Positions 45,501 to 53,823 are shown, counted from the first letter of the stretch. The stretch: 64,000 nucleotides of DNA from Paranoxybacillus sp035645275 (GCA_035645275.1 DASQMX010000026.1:310001-374000); one strand, 5' to 3'. A program made the numbers and translations. The notes: generated from the letters alone by a model not told the origin.

Positions 45501-45529
45501 ATATTAAACGATTCACGGACATAATTCAA
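45501..45529 (-). promoter_or_regulatory. Predicted sigma-A promoter of hbs
   Basis: A -35 TTGAAT (45524-45529) and a -10 TAATAT (45501-45506) with exactly 17 nt between, about 100 bp upstream of the hbs start. The rest of the 45403-45792 gap holds repeat copy 9 and AT-rich sequence in which I see nothing else. Confidence 0.65.
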
Positions 45530-45672
45530 CATATTTTCCGCAAAACAATGCAATTTAGGCATATTTCACCAAGGAAACTAAGATTTTCTGATAAAAGATT
45601 ATCATATGTCCTATCTCTTATCAAGATAAAATCCTTGTTTTTAAGCATATCACGCCACTTTCGACAAAAAAA

Positions 45673-45788
45673 GGGCTGACCACAAAGTGTCAGACCCCAC
45701 AACCATCATATATTAGCATATAAAAATAGATAAAAACACGATATATTTTGAGTTACCCGTGAGGTCAAACACTTATTGGGTCATCCCC
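45673..45788. repeat. Palindromic intergenic element, copy 9 (hbs-spoIVA gap)
   Basis: Outer arms GGGCTGACC / GGGTCATCCCC, inner arms AGTGTCAGACCCC / GAGGTCAAACACT with an A-A mismatch, and an AT-rich centre. Orientation is opposite to copies 4 and 6 as judged by which arm carries the CACAA motif. It lies just downstream of spoIVA. Confidence 0.8.
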
Positions 45789-45792
45789 GAAA

Positions 45793-47271
45793 TTACAATA
45801 TAATTGCAATAAGTCCACCAGAACCTTCATTAATGATTCGTTCTAATGTTTCTTTCAGCTTATAGCGGGCGTTTTCTGGCATCAGCGCTAATTTCGCTTG
45901 AATACCTTCTCTGACAATCGAACTTAACGAACGGCCAAAAATATCTGAATTCCAAATAGATAACGGATCATCTTCAAAGTCTTGCATTAAATAGCGGACT
46001 AATTCTTCACTTTGTTTTTCTGTACCAATAATCGGTGCAAATTCAGACTCAACATCGACTTTAATCATATGAATAGAAGGAGCTACTGCTTTTAGGCGCA
46101 CTCCAAAGCGAGACCCTTGACGAATGATTTCCGGTTCATCCAAGCTCATATCAGAAAGTGCAGGAGCGGCGATGCCGTAGCCTGTTTGCTTCACCATCTT
46201 TAACGCGTCGGCAATTTGGTCATACTCCGCTTTTGCGTGGGCAAATTCCTGCATGAGCTGCAATAAATGATCTTTGCCGCGAATTTCTACCCCAACGACT
46301 TCTTTTAAAATTTGATCGTATAAATCATCAGGGGCGTACAAGTCAATTTCGGCAATTCCCTGTCCCATTTCAATTCCCGCTAAACTTGCTTGCTCAATAA
46401 ATTCATACTGTCCGAACTGTTGAACGACACGATCGACATCACGCAAACGTTTAATATCTTTCACCGTATCTTTTACTGCTTCTTGATAGCTTTCACGAAG
46501 CCAATGATCTTCACGAAGCACCATGACCCAGCTTGGCAAGTTGACGTTCACTTCAAGTACAGGAAATTCATATAATGCTTCACGAAGCACGTTATAAACG
46601 TCTGTTTCGCGCATGCTTTCCACACTCATAGACAGCACTGGGATATCGTATTTCTCGCTTAATTGCTGGCGAAGCGCTTCCGTTTCGGGATGATGAGGAC
46701 GAACTGTATTAATAATCATAATAAACGGTTTACCAACCTCTTTTAGTTCGTTAATCACGCGTTCTTCCGCTTCGATATAGTCTTGACGAGGAATCTCGCC
46801 AATGGAACCATCTGTTGTAATGACGACACCAATCGTTGAATGTTCTTGAATGACTTTTCGTGTGCCGATTTCTGCCGCTTCATGGAACGGAATAGGCTCT
46901 TCATACCAAGGTGTATGAATCATTCTTGGTCCGTTTTCGTCTTCATAGCCTTTTGCACCAGGAACAGCGTATCCTACACAATCTACTAGGCGAATGTTTA
47001 CTTCTAATCCTTCGTCAACCTTTACTTTGACAGCTTGATTTGGAACAAATTTTGGCTCCGTTGTCATGATTGTTTTTCCAGCTGCACTCTGCGGCAATTC
47101 ATCTTGCGCGCGCGCTTTATCTGCTTCATTCCCGATATTCGGAATGACAACGAGCTCCATAAATTTTTTAATAAACGTCGATTTGCCTGTACGCACTGCA
47201 CCGACTACCCCTAGGTAAATATCACCGCCGGTCCGTTCAGCAATATCTTTAAAAATATCGAACTTTTCCAA
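45793..47271 (-). CDS. spoIVA: Stage IV sporulation protein A (spore coat ATPase)
   Basis: ATPase that polymerises on the forespore surface as the base layer of the coat. The 492 residues start MEKFDIFKDIAERTGGDIYLG with Walker A GAVRTGKSTF, then LVDCVGYAVPGAKGYEDENGPRM-type Walker B region and sensor segment TTDGSIGEIPR. The C-terminal GLIAIIL tail fits the membrane-targeting end known for SpoIVA. Expressed in the mother cell. Confidence 0.96.
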   Translation of the reverse strand: MEKFDIFKDIAERTGGDIYLGVVGAVRTGKSTFIKKFMELVVIPNIGNEADKARAQDELPQSAAGKTIMTTEPKFVPNQAVKVKVDEGLEVNIRLVDCVGYAVPGAKGYEDENGPRMIHTPWYEEPIPFHEAAEIGTRKVIQEHSTIGVVITTDGSIGEIPRQDYIEAEERVINELKEVGKPFIMIINTVRPHHPETEALRQQLSEKYDIPVLSMSVESMRETDVYNVLREALYEFPVLEVNVNLPSWVMVLREDHWLRESYQEAVKDTVKDIKRLRDVDRVVQQFGQYEFIEQASLAGIEMGQGIAEIDLYAPDDLYDQILKEVVGVEIRGKDHLLQLMQEFAHAKAEYDQIADALKMVKQTGYGIAAPALSDMSLDEPEIIRQGSRFGVRLKAVAPSIHMIKVDVESEFAPIIGTEKQSEELVRYLMQDFEDDPLSIWNSDIFGRSLSSIVREGIQAKLALMPENARYKLKETLERIINEGSGGLIAIIL

Positions 47272-47338
47272 ATGACTCCCCTCCAGTCTTCGAGTCGTTG
47301 GACAAACTGACCCTTTTGCTAGTATTCTAGGACACTAT

Positions 47339-47370
47339 ATGCATATGATGTTGTCCTATTGATTTATGAC
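47339..47370 (-). promoter_or_regulatory. Predicted sigma-E promoter of spoIVA
   Basis: A -35-like GTCATAAA (47363-47370) and a -10-like CATATGCAT (47339-47347) are 15 nt apart. They resemble the sigma-E pattern (GTCATATT and CATACAAT), which drives spoIVA in B. subtilis. Confidence 0.5.
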
Positions 47371-47381
47371 TAAAAATAAAT

Positions 47382-47422
47382 AAAAAAAATCCCTTCTCTA
47401 GAATGTATTCTCTAAAGAAGGG
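47382..47422 (-). terminator. Terminator of yphF
   Basis: On the minus strand CCCTTCTTTAGAGAA, loop, TTCTAGAGAAGGG then ATTTTTTTT. Strong stem directly after the yphF stop codon. Confidence 0.92.
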
Positions 47423-47430
47423 CTCATGAC

Positions 47431-48153
47431 TTATTTTATTAAAAAAATCGGCTCATTTTTTTGCGGATCAATCGTATATGGAACAGAGTACGCTGGGACA
47501 AATAACGAATTTTTTACTAATAGATCGCGGATATCCTCTCCTGGCTGATACGCATAGTTTGCTTTTTTTAAGGCGTCATACAAATCCATTCGATAATCGA
47601 CATATATTTCACCGTTATAGTCAATAAGAAACGGCAGATTGTTTCCGGAAAAAGGGCTCACTGCATAAGGAGGTTCTTTATATCCAAGCTTTTTATAATC
47701 TAATGTAAAAATCCCTTTTGCAACCATGTCTTTAAATGGCGGATATCCATTTGAATCCCGATACATTTTGATACGCAACTTTAATTCGCGTATCTTTTCA
47801 GCGATGCGCAAATCGAGCAGCTTCACTGTCGGTTTTTTCTCGACATCGACAAGAACATATTGAAAAATGCCACCACTCTCAAAAGCATTTCCTGGTGGTT
47901 CCTGCATATACTTCGGTATTAATTTATTGAAATCAATCGGATACTTTTGATAGATCGGTGTTTTCATATCGCGGTTATGAATGGGTAATAAGCCGCCATT
48001 TGCTTGGCGATACTGATCGACAGCCGACTGTACGGACGCTACTTGATCTTGATACGGAATTTGGTTTTGTTTTAACCGCTCTTCAGGATATAAACATCCT
48101 GACAGCAATAGCATCGTCGAAAAAACGATTAAAAGCTTTGAAAATGCTTTCAT
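47431..48153 (-). CDS. yphF: YphF, predicted lipoprotein
   Basis: A 240-residue lipoprotein with signal peptide and lipobox LLLSGC (Cys at about residue 20), then an extracytoplasmic domain with no motif I recognise. In B. subtilis it lies between spoIVA and yphE, as here. Function unknown; a sporulation role is suggested only by the neighbours. Confidence 0.85.
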   Translation of the reverse strand: MKAFSKLLIVFSTMLLLSGCLYPEERLKQNQIPYQDQVASVQSAVDQYRQANGGLLPIHNRDMKTPIYQKYPIDFNKLIPKYMQEPPGNAFESGGIFQYVLVDVEKKPTVKLLDLRIAEKIRELKLRIKMYRDSNGYPPFKDMVAKGIFTLDYKKLGYKEPPYAVSPFSGNNLPFLIDYNGEIYVDYRMDLYDALKKANYAYQPGEDIRDLLVKNSLFVPAYSVPYTIDPQKNEPIFLIK

Positions 48154-48178
48154 AACACCTCATCCTTTTAGATTTGGA

Positions 48179-48382
48179 TTACTCTTGCACCGGGCCGCTG
48201 AACACGACAAAAATAATAATCAATCCAGCTAAAATCATTAACACATATGCAATAAGTGCGGAAATAAACTTTAATAATTTGTTTTTTGCCTTATATCGGC
48301 TGAAGTAAATGGAAAATACGGAAATAAACATGAAAGCCATCGATGCTAAAGCAATCCACATTTTTACTAGCGCTGGTGACAT
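48179..48382 (-). CDS. yphE: YphE, DUF2768 small membrane protein
   Basis: A 67-residue protein with two membrane segments (about 7-27 and 41-63) separated by a basic loop SRYKAKNKLLK. Function unknown. Between gpsA (separated by a terminator) and yphF. Confidence 0.85.
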   Translation of the reverse strand: MSPALVKMWIALASMAFMFISVFSIYFSRYKAKNKLLKFISALIAYVLMILAGLIIIFVVFSGPVQE

Positions 48383-48459
48383 TTTATTTCCCCCTTTTTT
48401 TCGACAATCATTATATCATAAACGCGAAACGAATCTAATAGATTGCTCTGTTCATGCAC

Positions 48460-48495
48460 AAAAAAAGCTGAAGTAAAGCGGGGCTCTTTACTTCA
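48460..48495 (-). terminator. Terminator between gpsA and yphE
   Basis: On the minus strand CTGAAGTAAAG, 6-nt loop, CTTTACTTCAG then a C and TTTTTTT. It is about 110 bp after the gpsA stop codon; the intervening stretch shows nothing recognisable. Confidence 0.88.
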
Positions 48496-48605
48496 GTATA
48501 TTTTGATGCCACCCTTTGTCCGGGGCTCAGGTCTATATTTGTTCGTAGTATTGTATGCAATGCTAAACTTTATGGCATCGTCTATTGCCTATTTTCGCAA
48601 ATCAT

Positions 48606-49646
48606 TTAGTATTGTCGCTCTCCTAAAATATTGGACAAGTCTTCCATTTCATGTGTTTTCACACGCGACATTAATGAGTCAACCGCTGCTTTTGGGTCTT
48701 TGTTATTAAAAAGCACATCATATAAAGCGGCTGTAATCGGCATTTCAACGTTCATCTTTTTCGCAAGCTGATAGGCGGCTTTGGTTGTGCGCACTCCTTC
48801 GACAACCATCCCCATATTTCCTAGAACTTCGTCAAGGCTTTTTCCTTTCCCCAGTAAATTTCCAGCTCGCCAATTTCGAGAATGAACGCTTGTACACGTA
48901 ACGATTAAATCACCGATGCCTGTTAGTCCAGCAAATGTCAGCGGATTCGCACCAAGGGCGCTCCCTAAGCGGGCAATCTCCGCCAATCCCCGCGTCATAA
49001 GCGCCGCTTTCGCATTATCTCCGTATCCTAATCCATCTGTAATTCCAGCCGCAAGCGCAATAATATTTTTTAAAGCCCCGCCAATTTCAACACCAATTAA
49101 ATCAGGGTTTGTATAAACACGAAAATAGTGATGATTCATAAATAAATCTTGAATGCGTTCCGCTGCTTCCATATTTTTTGAAGAAACAGTAACAGTCGTA
49201 GGCTGGCGCCTGCTCACTTCCTCAGCATGGCTTGGACCGGATAAAACGACCACGTCTTTTAGAAATGGGCCTGCCATTTCTTCTTCAATAATTTCAGAAA
49301 TGCGCTTATGCGTATCGGGCTCAATTCCTTTGCTGACAGTGACAATCGTAATCGGCTTCTTTAAACATGCCCGCACTTTTCTTAATACTTCGCGGATTGC
49401 TTTTGTCGGAACTGCAAGCACAACCGTTTCGATATTGGCTAACGCTTCGCAAAGATCGGCATAGCCGACGATCGCTTCAGGTAATTTAATGTCAGGCAAA
49501 TATTTTTCATTTGTATGTTTTTCGTTAATCTCGTCAATTTGATCTTGGCGATGTCCCCATAAACGAACCTTATGACCGTTATCAGCAAGCACCATTGCTA
49601 AAGCGGTTCCCCAGCTTCCAGCACCTAAAACAGCAATTTGCTCCAC
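48606..49646 (-). CDS. gpsA: Glycerol-3-phosphate dehydrogenase [NAD(P)+]
   Basis: Makes sn-glycerol-3-phosphate from dihydroxyacetone phosphate for phospholipid synthesis. The 346 residues have the Rossmann motif AVLGAGSWGTALA, the catalytic lysine region VSKGIEPDT and EIGGALKNIIALAAG, and GDLIVTCTSVHSRN. GTG start 7 nt after GGGAGGTG. It follows der by 28 bp. Confidence 0.96.
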   Translation of the reverse strand: MEQIAVLGAGSWGTALAMVLADNGHKVRLWGHRQDQIDEINEKHTNEKYLPDIKLPEAIVGYADLCEALANIETVVLAVPTKAIREVLRKVRACLKKPITIVTVSKGIEPDTHKRISEIIEEEMAGPFLKDVVVLSGPSHAEEVSRRQPTTVTVSSKNMEAAERIQDLFMNHHYFRVYTNPDLIGVEIGGALKNIIALAAGITDGLGYGDNAKAALMTRGLAEIARLGSALGANPLTFAGLTGIGDLIVTCTSVHSRNWRAGNLLGKGKSLDEVLGNMGMVVEGVRTTKAAYQLAKKMNVEMPITAALYDVLFNNKDPKAAVDSLMSRVKTHEMEDLSNILGERQY

Positions 49647-49674
49647 GTTCCATCACCTCCCATTTTTATATTTT

Positions 49675-50985
49675 TTATTTACGCGGCCGTGCAATGAGTT
49701 TAATCGGTGTTCCTTCAAAGCCAAACGCGTCGCGAATGCGATTTTCTAAGAAGCGTTCATAAGAGAAATGCATCAACTCTGGATCGTTGACAAAGATAAC
49801 AAATGTAGGCGGCTTTACAGATACTTGTGTCGCATAATAGATTTTTAAGCGTTGGCCATTATGTGTCGGTGTTGGATTCATCGCTACTGCATCCATAATC
49901 ACTTCGTTTAACACATTCGTTTGGACGCGCATTGCATGATTTTCGCTGACCATTTGAATCATTGGCAATAATTTATGAAGACGTTGCTTTGTTTTCGCAG
50001 AAACAAATACGATCGGCGCATAATCAAGAAATTGGAAATGGTCGCGAATTTTCCGTTCAAACTCAATTAATGTTTTATCATCTTTTTCAATTGCATCCCA
50101 TTTATTAACAACGATAATCACCGCACGTCCTGCTTCATGAGCATAGCCGGCAATCTTTTTATCTTGCTCAACAATTCCTTCTTCAGCATTTAATACAACG
50201 AGCACAACATCCGAACGTTCAATCGCTTTTAAAGCACGCAGCACACTATATTTTTCTGTGCTTTCGTACACTTTTCCTCTTTTTCTCATACCTGCTGTAT
50301 CAATAATGACATATTCTTGTCCTTCGCGGGTAAAGTTTGTATCAACAGCATCCCGCGTCGTTCCTGCGATATCGCTGACAATGACGCGCTCTTCGCCTAA
50401 AATCGCATTGACTAATGACGATTTTCCGACATTTGGTCGGCCGATTAAACAAAACTTAATGACATCTTCTTCATATTCTTTGTATTCTCGTTTTGGAAAG
50501 TGGGCAACAACCGCATCCAATAAATCACCGAGGCCCAGCCCATGCGTACCGGAAATTGGATATGGTTCACCAAAACCAAGCGTGTAGAAATCGTAAATGT
50601 TTTCCCGCATCTCTGGATTATCAATTTTGTTCACCGCTAGCACAACTGGTTTATTGGAACGGCGCAAAATTTTCGCGACTTCTTCATCCGCCGCTGTTAC
50701 ACCATCGCGGCCATTGGTCATAAAAATAATCACGTCCGCTTCATCAATAGCAATTTCCGCCTGCTCGCGAATTTGCTCTAAAAACGGCTCATCACCAATA
50801 TCAATTCCACCTGTATCAATAATGTTAAACTTTCGATTCAGCCACTCGCCGCTGCTATAAATACGGTCGCGCGTAACTCCTGGCACATCCTCAACAATTG
50901 AAATACGTTCTCCAGCAATTCGGTTAAAAATTGTTGACTTTCCGACATTCGGTCGCCCAACAATCGCTACAACTGGATTCGGCAT
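49675..50985 (-). CDS. der: Ribosome-assembly GTPase Der (EngA)
   Basis: Tandem-GTPase needed for 50S maturation. The 436 residues hold two G domains, each with a P loop (GRPNVGKSTIF at about residue 9 and GRPNVGKSSLV at about 182), NKID and NKWD motifs, and a C-terminal KH-like domain. The ATG at 50985 after AAGGGTG gives the B. subtilis length. Confidence 0.97.
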   Translation of the reverse strand: MPNPVVAIVGRPNVGKSTIFNRIAGERISIVEDVPGVTRDRIYSSGEWLNRKFNIIDTGGIDIGDEPFLEQIREQAEIAIDEADVIIFMTNGRDGVTAADEEVAKILRRSNKPVVLAVNKIDNPEMRENIYDFYTLGFGEPYPISGTHGLGLGDLLDAVVAHFPKREYKEYEEDVIKFCLIGRPNVGKSSLVNAILGEERVIVSDIAGTTRDAVDTNFTREGQEYVIIDTAGMRKRGKVYESTEKYSVLRALKAIERSDVVLVVLNAEEGIVEQDKKIAGYAHEAGRAVIIVVNKWDAIEKDDKTLIEFERKIRDHFQFLDYAPIVFVSAKTKQRLHKLLPMIQMVSENHAMRVQTNVLNEVIMDAVAMNPTPTHNGQRLKIYYATQVSVKPPTFVIFVNDPELMHFSYERFLENRIRDAFGFEGTPIKLIARPRK

Positions 50986-51062
50986 CCTATCACCCTTCCT
51001 CTCAAAATTGTATGTATCCATATACACAACTTCATTGCTTTACATCTCAATATAAAATGTAA

Positions 51063-51095
51063 ACAAAAAAGAAGCCCTTCTATACAATGAAGGGT
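51063..51095 (-). terminator. Terminator of the yphA-YIEGIA module
   Basis: On the minus strand CCCTTC, 8-nt loop, GAAGGG, CTTC then TTTTTT. It lies upstream of der, closing the three-gene unit at 51193-52870. Confidence 0.75.
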
Positions 51096-51136
51096 CTAGC
51101 TGTTTTATTGTACCAAAAACTCTTCATTTCAACAAC

Positions 51137-51190
51137 AGGGGTCTGACCCCCATCACATTAACGCGGTGAAGCACTGGGGGTCAGACCCCA
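51137..51190. repeat. GGGGTCTGACCCC palindrome
   Basis: AGGGGTCTGACCCCC (51137-51151) and GGGGGTCAGACCCCA (51176-51190) flank a 24-bp spacer; each arm is itself nearly palindromic. The arm resembles the inner arm of the palindromic element family. It follows the 51193 gene directly and may act as a terminator. Confidence 0.75.
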
Positions 51191-51192
51191 TT

Positions 51193-51378
51193 TTAATGTT
51201 TAACGATGATGAGGAGTTCATCGGATAAGGCGTGGGCAATGCCGTCAAGAATGGCTTCTAAGTTTGTCGCAACATTTTCCATTTCTTCTCTTGTGTCACA
51301 TGTAAAAATCGGGGCTCCTCCGGCAATTTTATTCGGGTTTGTTGTAATGACGGCTAAAATGAGCTTTTCATGCGTCAT
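51193..51378 (-). CDS. Small subunit paired with the YIEGIA membrane protein
   Basis: A 61-residue soluble protein (THEKLILAVITTNPNKIAGGAPIF, then an acidic helix) that matches what current databases call the 'capping complex subunit for YIEGIA', as far as I recall. Its ATG overlaps the stop of the YIEGIA gene by 4 bp, so the two are coupled. B. subtilis seems to lack a separate gene at this position. Function unknown. Confidence 0.7.
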   Translation of the reverse strand: MTHEKLILAVITTNPNKIAGGAPIFTCDTREEMENVATNLEAILDGIAHALSDELLIIVKH

Positions 51379-52271
51379 CGCAATTTTCTTCCCTTCTTGT
51401 TCGCTTCCGATTCTGTCGGCATGCGAATCGCATTTTCTAATGTTGGTACATTGCCGATAATCGCCTTTGCTTTTTCAATATCTTTTTCTTGCGGCAAAAT
51501 AAAAATTCCGACCCGTCCGTCATCTAAATCGCGTTTGGCGAGCGGCACCAAAGCTGGTGTCCCCGAATCCCGATATACCCCAAGCGCTGTTGAAACATCG
51601 TGCAAAATCGCTTGTCTCTGCCCTAAATTCGCAATCGTTGAACGCGCGTTAAAATTTTTCGGTTTCAAAATAAACCCCATCCCGTATCGCAAAATTTCCT
51701 TTTGTCTTGCCGGCAATCCAATATTCATAATATAGATGTTATCGACATATAACCCAGCTCCCTCAAAATGAGGTTCCACATATTCAATGTCCACTATATC
51801 TTTTAAACGGCTTCCAGACATAAATTTTCGCGCCACTAACAACCCGATGATGCTCGCAATAACCGCGGCCCAAATATTCCAAACAAGATAAGCAAGCGTC
51901 GAAATAAACGATGTGAAAATAACTAAATAGTTTCTTCCTTCAAATACAATCGCAATTCCTTCAATATACGTTTTCCCGCGCGGCACTAGTTCATATTGGT
52001 CTAATTCGTTCAATGTGTTACGTTCCATATTGCGTACATCGCGGAATTGGGAAGCGGCTAATGCTAAAAATGTAATTGCTGCAAACTCCTTTTCCATGAT
52101 GGCAGGTACAGCAATCGTTCCTAATCCTGCGGCAATAAATCCTAACGCGATATGAATAATTTTCCCGTGAAGATATGTAGGATATTGCCGATAATCCGTT
52201 TTCAATAAATACATCCTTGTTAATACTCCAACAAACACGCCAAACAAGATTGGAAATGTATACTCATTCAT
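51375..52271 (-). CDS. seaA: YIEGIA-domain membrane protein (YphB/SeaA)
   Basis: A 298-residue protein with several membrane segments in its first ~170 residues, containing the family-naming YIEGIAIVFEGRN, and a cytoplasmic C-terminal part. The B. subtilis homologue YphB was renamed SeaA for a role in spore-envelope assembly. The ATG at 52271 follows AAGGAGA; the upstream frame belongs to yphA. Overlaps both neighbours by 4 bp. Confidence 0.82.
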   Translation of the reverse strand: MNEYTFPILFGVFVGVLTRMYLLKTDYRQYPTYLHGKIIHIALGFIAAGLGTIAVPAIMEKEFAAITFLALAASQFRDVRNMERNTLNELDQYELVPRGKTYIEGIAIVFEGRNYLVIFTSFISTLAYLVWNIWAAVIASIIGLLVARKFMSGSRLKDIVDIEYVEPHFEGAGLYVDNIYIMNIGLPARQKEILRYGMGFILKPKNFNARSTIANLGQRQAILHDVSTALGVYRDSGTPALVPLAKRDLDDGRVGIFILPQEKDIEKAKAIIGNVPTLENAIRMPTESEANKKGRKLR

Positions 52272-52870
52272 GATTGTTTCGTCTCCTTCACTCCCTTTTG
52301 TACAAATAAGTCGCCGTAAACGCTTATATTTTCCAGAACAAACCATCCAAACATCAATGACCAAGAAATGAGAATCATATCAAAAAACGCTAAAGAACCA
52401 ATGACATGTGGGAAAGAAAAACGTTTTAATATGACCGCATATAAAAAATCACCTTGACAAGAACCAATAATAAAACATAACAAGCGAGAATAAAAATCGC
52501 CATAAAGCAGGAGCGTAATGATAGTTAAAACAATAGCAAGCATCCATGTCTGGTTCAGAAACACCCAAACTGGATCAAATAATGCAAACAATTGAAACGA
52601 CACATAAGCAAGCGTCACAATCATTGAACCAATCAGCATGTAAATGAACTGCCATCTATTCCTCAGTGCAGCAAAATAAAACACCATAAAAAGAATGAAA
52701 AGATAAGATAATGTCAACCGAAACGAACCGATTGTTGTCTCATAAATCGATAACGTAAGCAAAATAAGCAAAGTCACCGCAAAGAAAGTGCGCGCTTTAT
52801 CCTTTTTCATAAGAAACGTATAAACTATCCAAAGCATCCATGCAAACCAATAAAAATAAATCCCATCCAC
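52268..52870 (-). CDS. yphA: YphA family integral membrane protein
   Basis: A 200-residue, very hydrophobic protein with about six membrane segments; function unknown. The GTG at 52870, 6 nt after AGGAGGTG, gives a length close to B. subtilis YphA (an in-frame GTG at 52879 lies within the site). First gene of a translationally coupled trio with seaA and the 61-residue protein. Confidence 0.82.
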   Translation of the reverse strand: MDGIYFYWFAWMLWIVYTFLMKKDKARTFFAVTLLILLTLSIYETTIGSFRLTLSYLFILFMVFYFAALRNRWQFIYMLIGSMIVTLAYVSFQLFALFDPVWVFLNQTWMLAIVLTIITLLLYGDFYSRLLCFIIGSCQGDFLYAVILKRFSFPHVIGSLAFFDMILISWSLMFGWFVLENISVYGDLFVQKGVKETKQS

Positions 52871-52924
52871 CTTCTTCACCTCCTACTATTCCCATTATTT
52901 CACGTTTTTATAAAACTTAATCGA

Positions 52925-52954
52925 TGCATAAGAAACACAAAGATTGACATAGTA
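52925..52954 (+). promoter_or_regulatory. Predicted sigma-G promoter of ypzI
   Basis: A -35 TGCATA (52925-52930) and a -10 CATAGTA (52948-52954) are exactly 17 nt apart, close to the forespore sigma-G pattern TGMATA / CATACTA. It lies 30 bp before the ypzI start. Confidence 0.6.
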
Positions 52955-52984
52955 AAAATGAAAAGCAGGAAAGGAGCATAAGCC

Positions 52985-53119
52985 ATGGGAAAAGATCGCC
53001 AAGAAAAAAAATTAAAGCAGTCACATCGGGTTGAATCTGACCGTGATCAATCATTTGAATACAAAGGTGCGTCAAGACTCGAAGATCCACAAGCAGCACG
53101 AGAACGAAACCAGCAATAA
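52985..53119 (+). CDS. ypzI: YpzI family small protein
   Basis: A 44-residue, highly charged protein starting MGKDRQEKKLKQSHRVES and ending in ARERNQQ, recognised as YpzI. AAAGGAG lies 8 nt before the ATG. No membrane segment, probably largely unfolded; size and charge recall small spore proteins. It is one of few plus-strand genes, divergent from yphA, and the hairpin-repeat array begins immediately at its stop codon. Function unknown. Confidence 0.8.
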   Translation: MGKDRQEKKLKQSHRVESDRDQSFEYKGASRLEDPQAARERNQQ

Positions 53120-53545
53120 GAAAAGCGGAGGCGACCCGCCTAACCGCGATGGGCAAATGTTCTTCACCCGCAGAGGTGCTTGTCACCTCAAGGGGGAAGG
53201 TTATTTGACCCCGAGCGGTTGGTCGCCGGAGCTAGACAATAAGAAAAGCGGAAGCGAGCGCCTAACGCTAAAGGAAAATGTTCTTCCGACGAGAAATGCT
53301 TGCATTTCGACGGAGGAAGGTTATTTTCCGCAAAGCGTTGCGAGCCGAGCTAGACAATAAGAAAAGCGGAAGCGCCGCGATTAGCCTTCGAAGCCAAATG
53401 TTCTTCACCCGTAGAGGTGCTTGTCACCTCAAGGGGGAAGGTTATTTGGCAGAAGAAGGCTAGGCGCTGGAGCTAGACAATAAGAAAAGCGGAGCGAGCG
53501 CGTTTATCCTCGACACGCGCTGGAAGGCTCGCAAAGAAAGCAGAA
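53120..53545 (+). repeat. Tandem array B of covarying hairpin repeats (three full units and one partial)
   Basis: Units at 53120-53242, 53243-53360, 53361-53483 and a degenerate 53484-53545. All start GAAAAGCGG and full units end GAGCTAGACAATAA. Stems differ but remain complementary: unit 1 AACCGC / GCGGTT and GGCGACC / GGTCGCC; unit 2 GGAAAAT / ATTTTCC and GAAATGC / GCATTTC; unit 3 TAGCCTTC / GAAGGCTA and GCCAAAT / ATTTGGC. TGTTCTTC and GAAGGTTAT are constant. The following 53584-53823 stretch holds nothing I can support. Confidence 0.88.
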
Positions 53546-53583
53546 AAAAGCTGACTCAATGATTAAAAATCGAGTCAGCTTTC
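53542..53583 (-). terminator. Terminator downstream of the germinant-receptor operon
   Basis: On the minus strand AAGCTGACTC, loop, GAGTCAGCTT then TTTT. It is about 240 bp after the last ger gene and directly at the end of repeat array B, and could serve either. Confidence 0.7.
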
Positions 53584-53823
53584 GCTTTCAAAGTATTGAA
53601 AAAGTCGAACATCAATTGCACCGAACTTTTTCTCAATTTGTTGAAATTGATCCATGTATTTGCTGTTCAGCTCCCTTTATCACAGTAAGAGGATAAACCT
53701 AGACCAACTCAAGCACAAATCTTGTTCTGTACTTCTACGTTTCATCCATCATCTTCATTGCCAAAGAGCTCGCATCTAATGATATTGTTTTTATTCCTCA
53801 ATACAAAAATAGGAAACTTACCT

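Noticed and set aside
45403..45672. A small gene or RNA in the hbs upstream gap
   Set aside because: Only the hbs promoter is visible; the rest is AT-rich sequence with no frame, hairpin or motif I can support.
52917..53186. 89-residue minus-strand frame with membrane-like sequence
   Set aside because: It is the complement of ypzI and the start of array B; the plus-strand ypzI has a ribosome-binding site, a promoter and family resemblance.
53031..53463. Open frames on the plus strand in array B
   Set aside because: They cross the structured repeats and share sequence only through those repeats; no start signals.
53585..53680. Tiny minus-strand frame (MDQFQQIEKKFG...) as a gene or transposase remnant
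   Set aside because: About 26 codons, ribosome-binding site too far from the ATG, and no similarity I can name.
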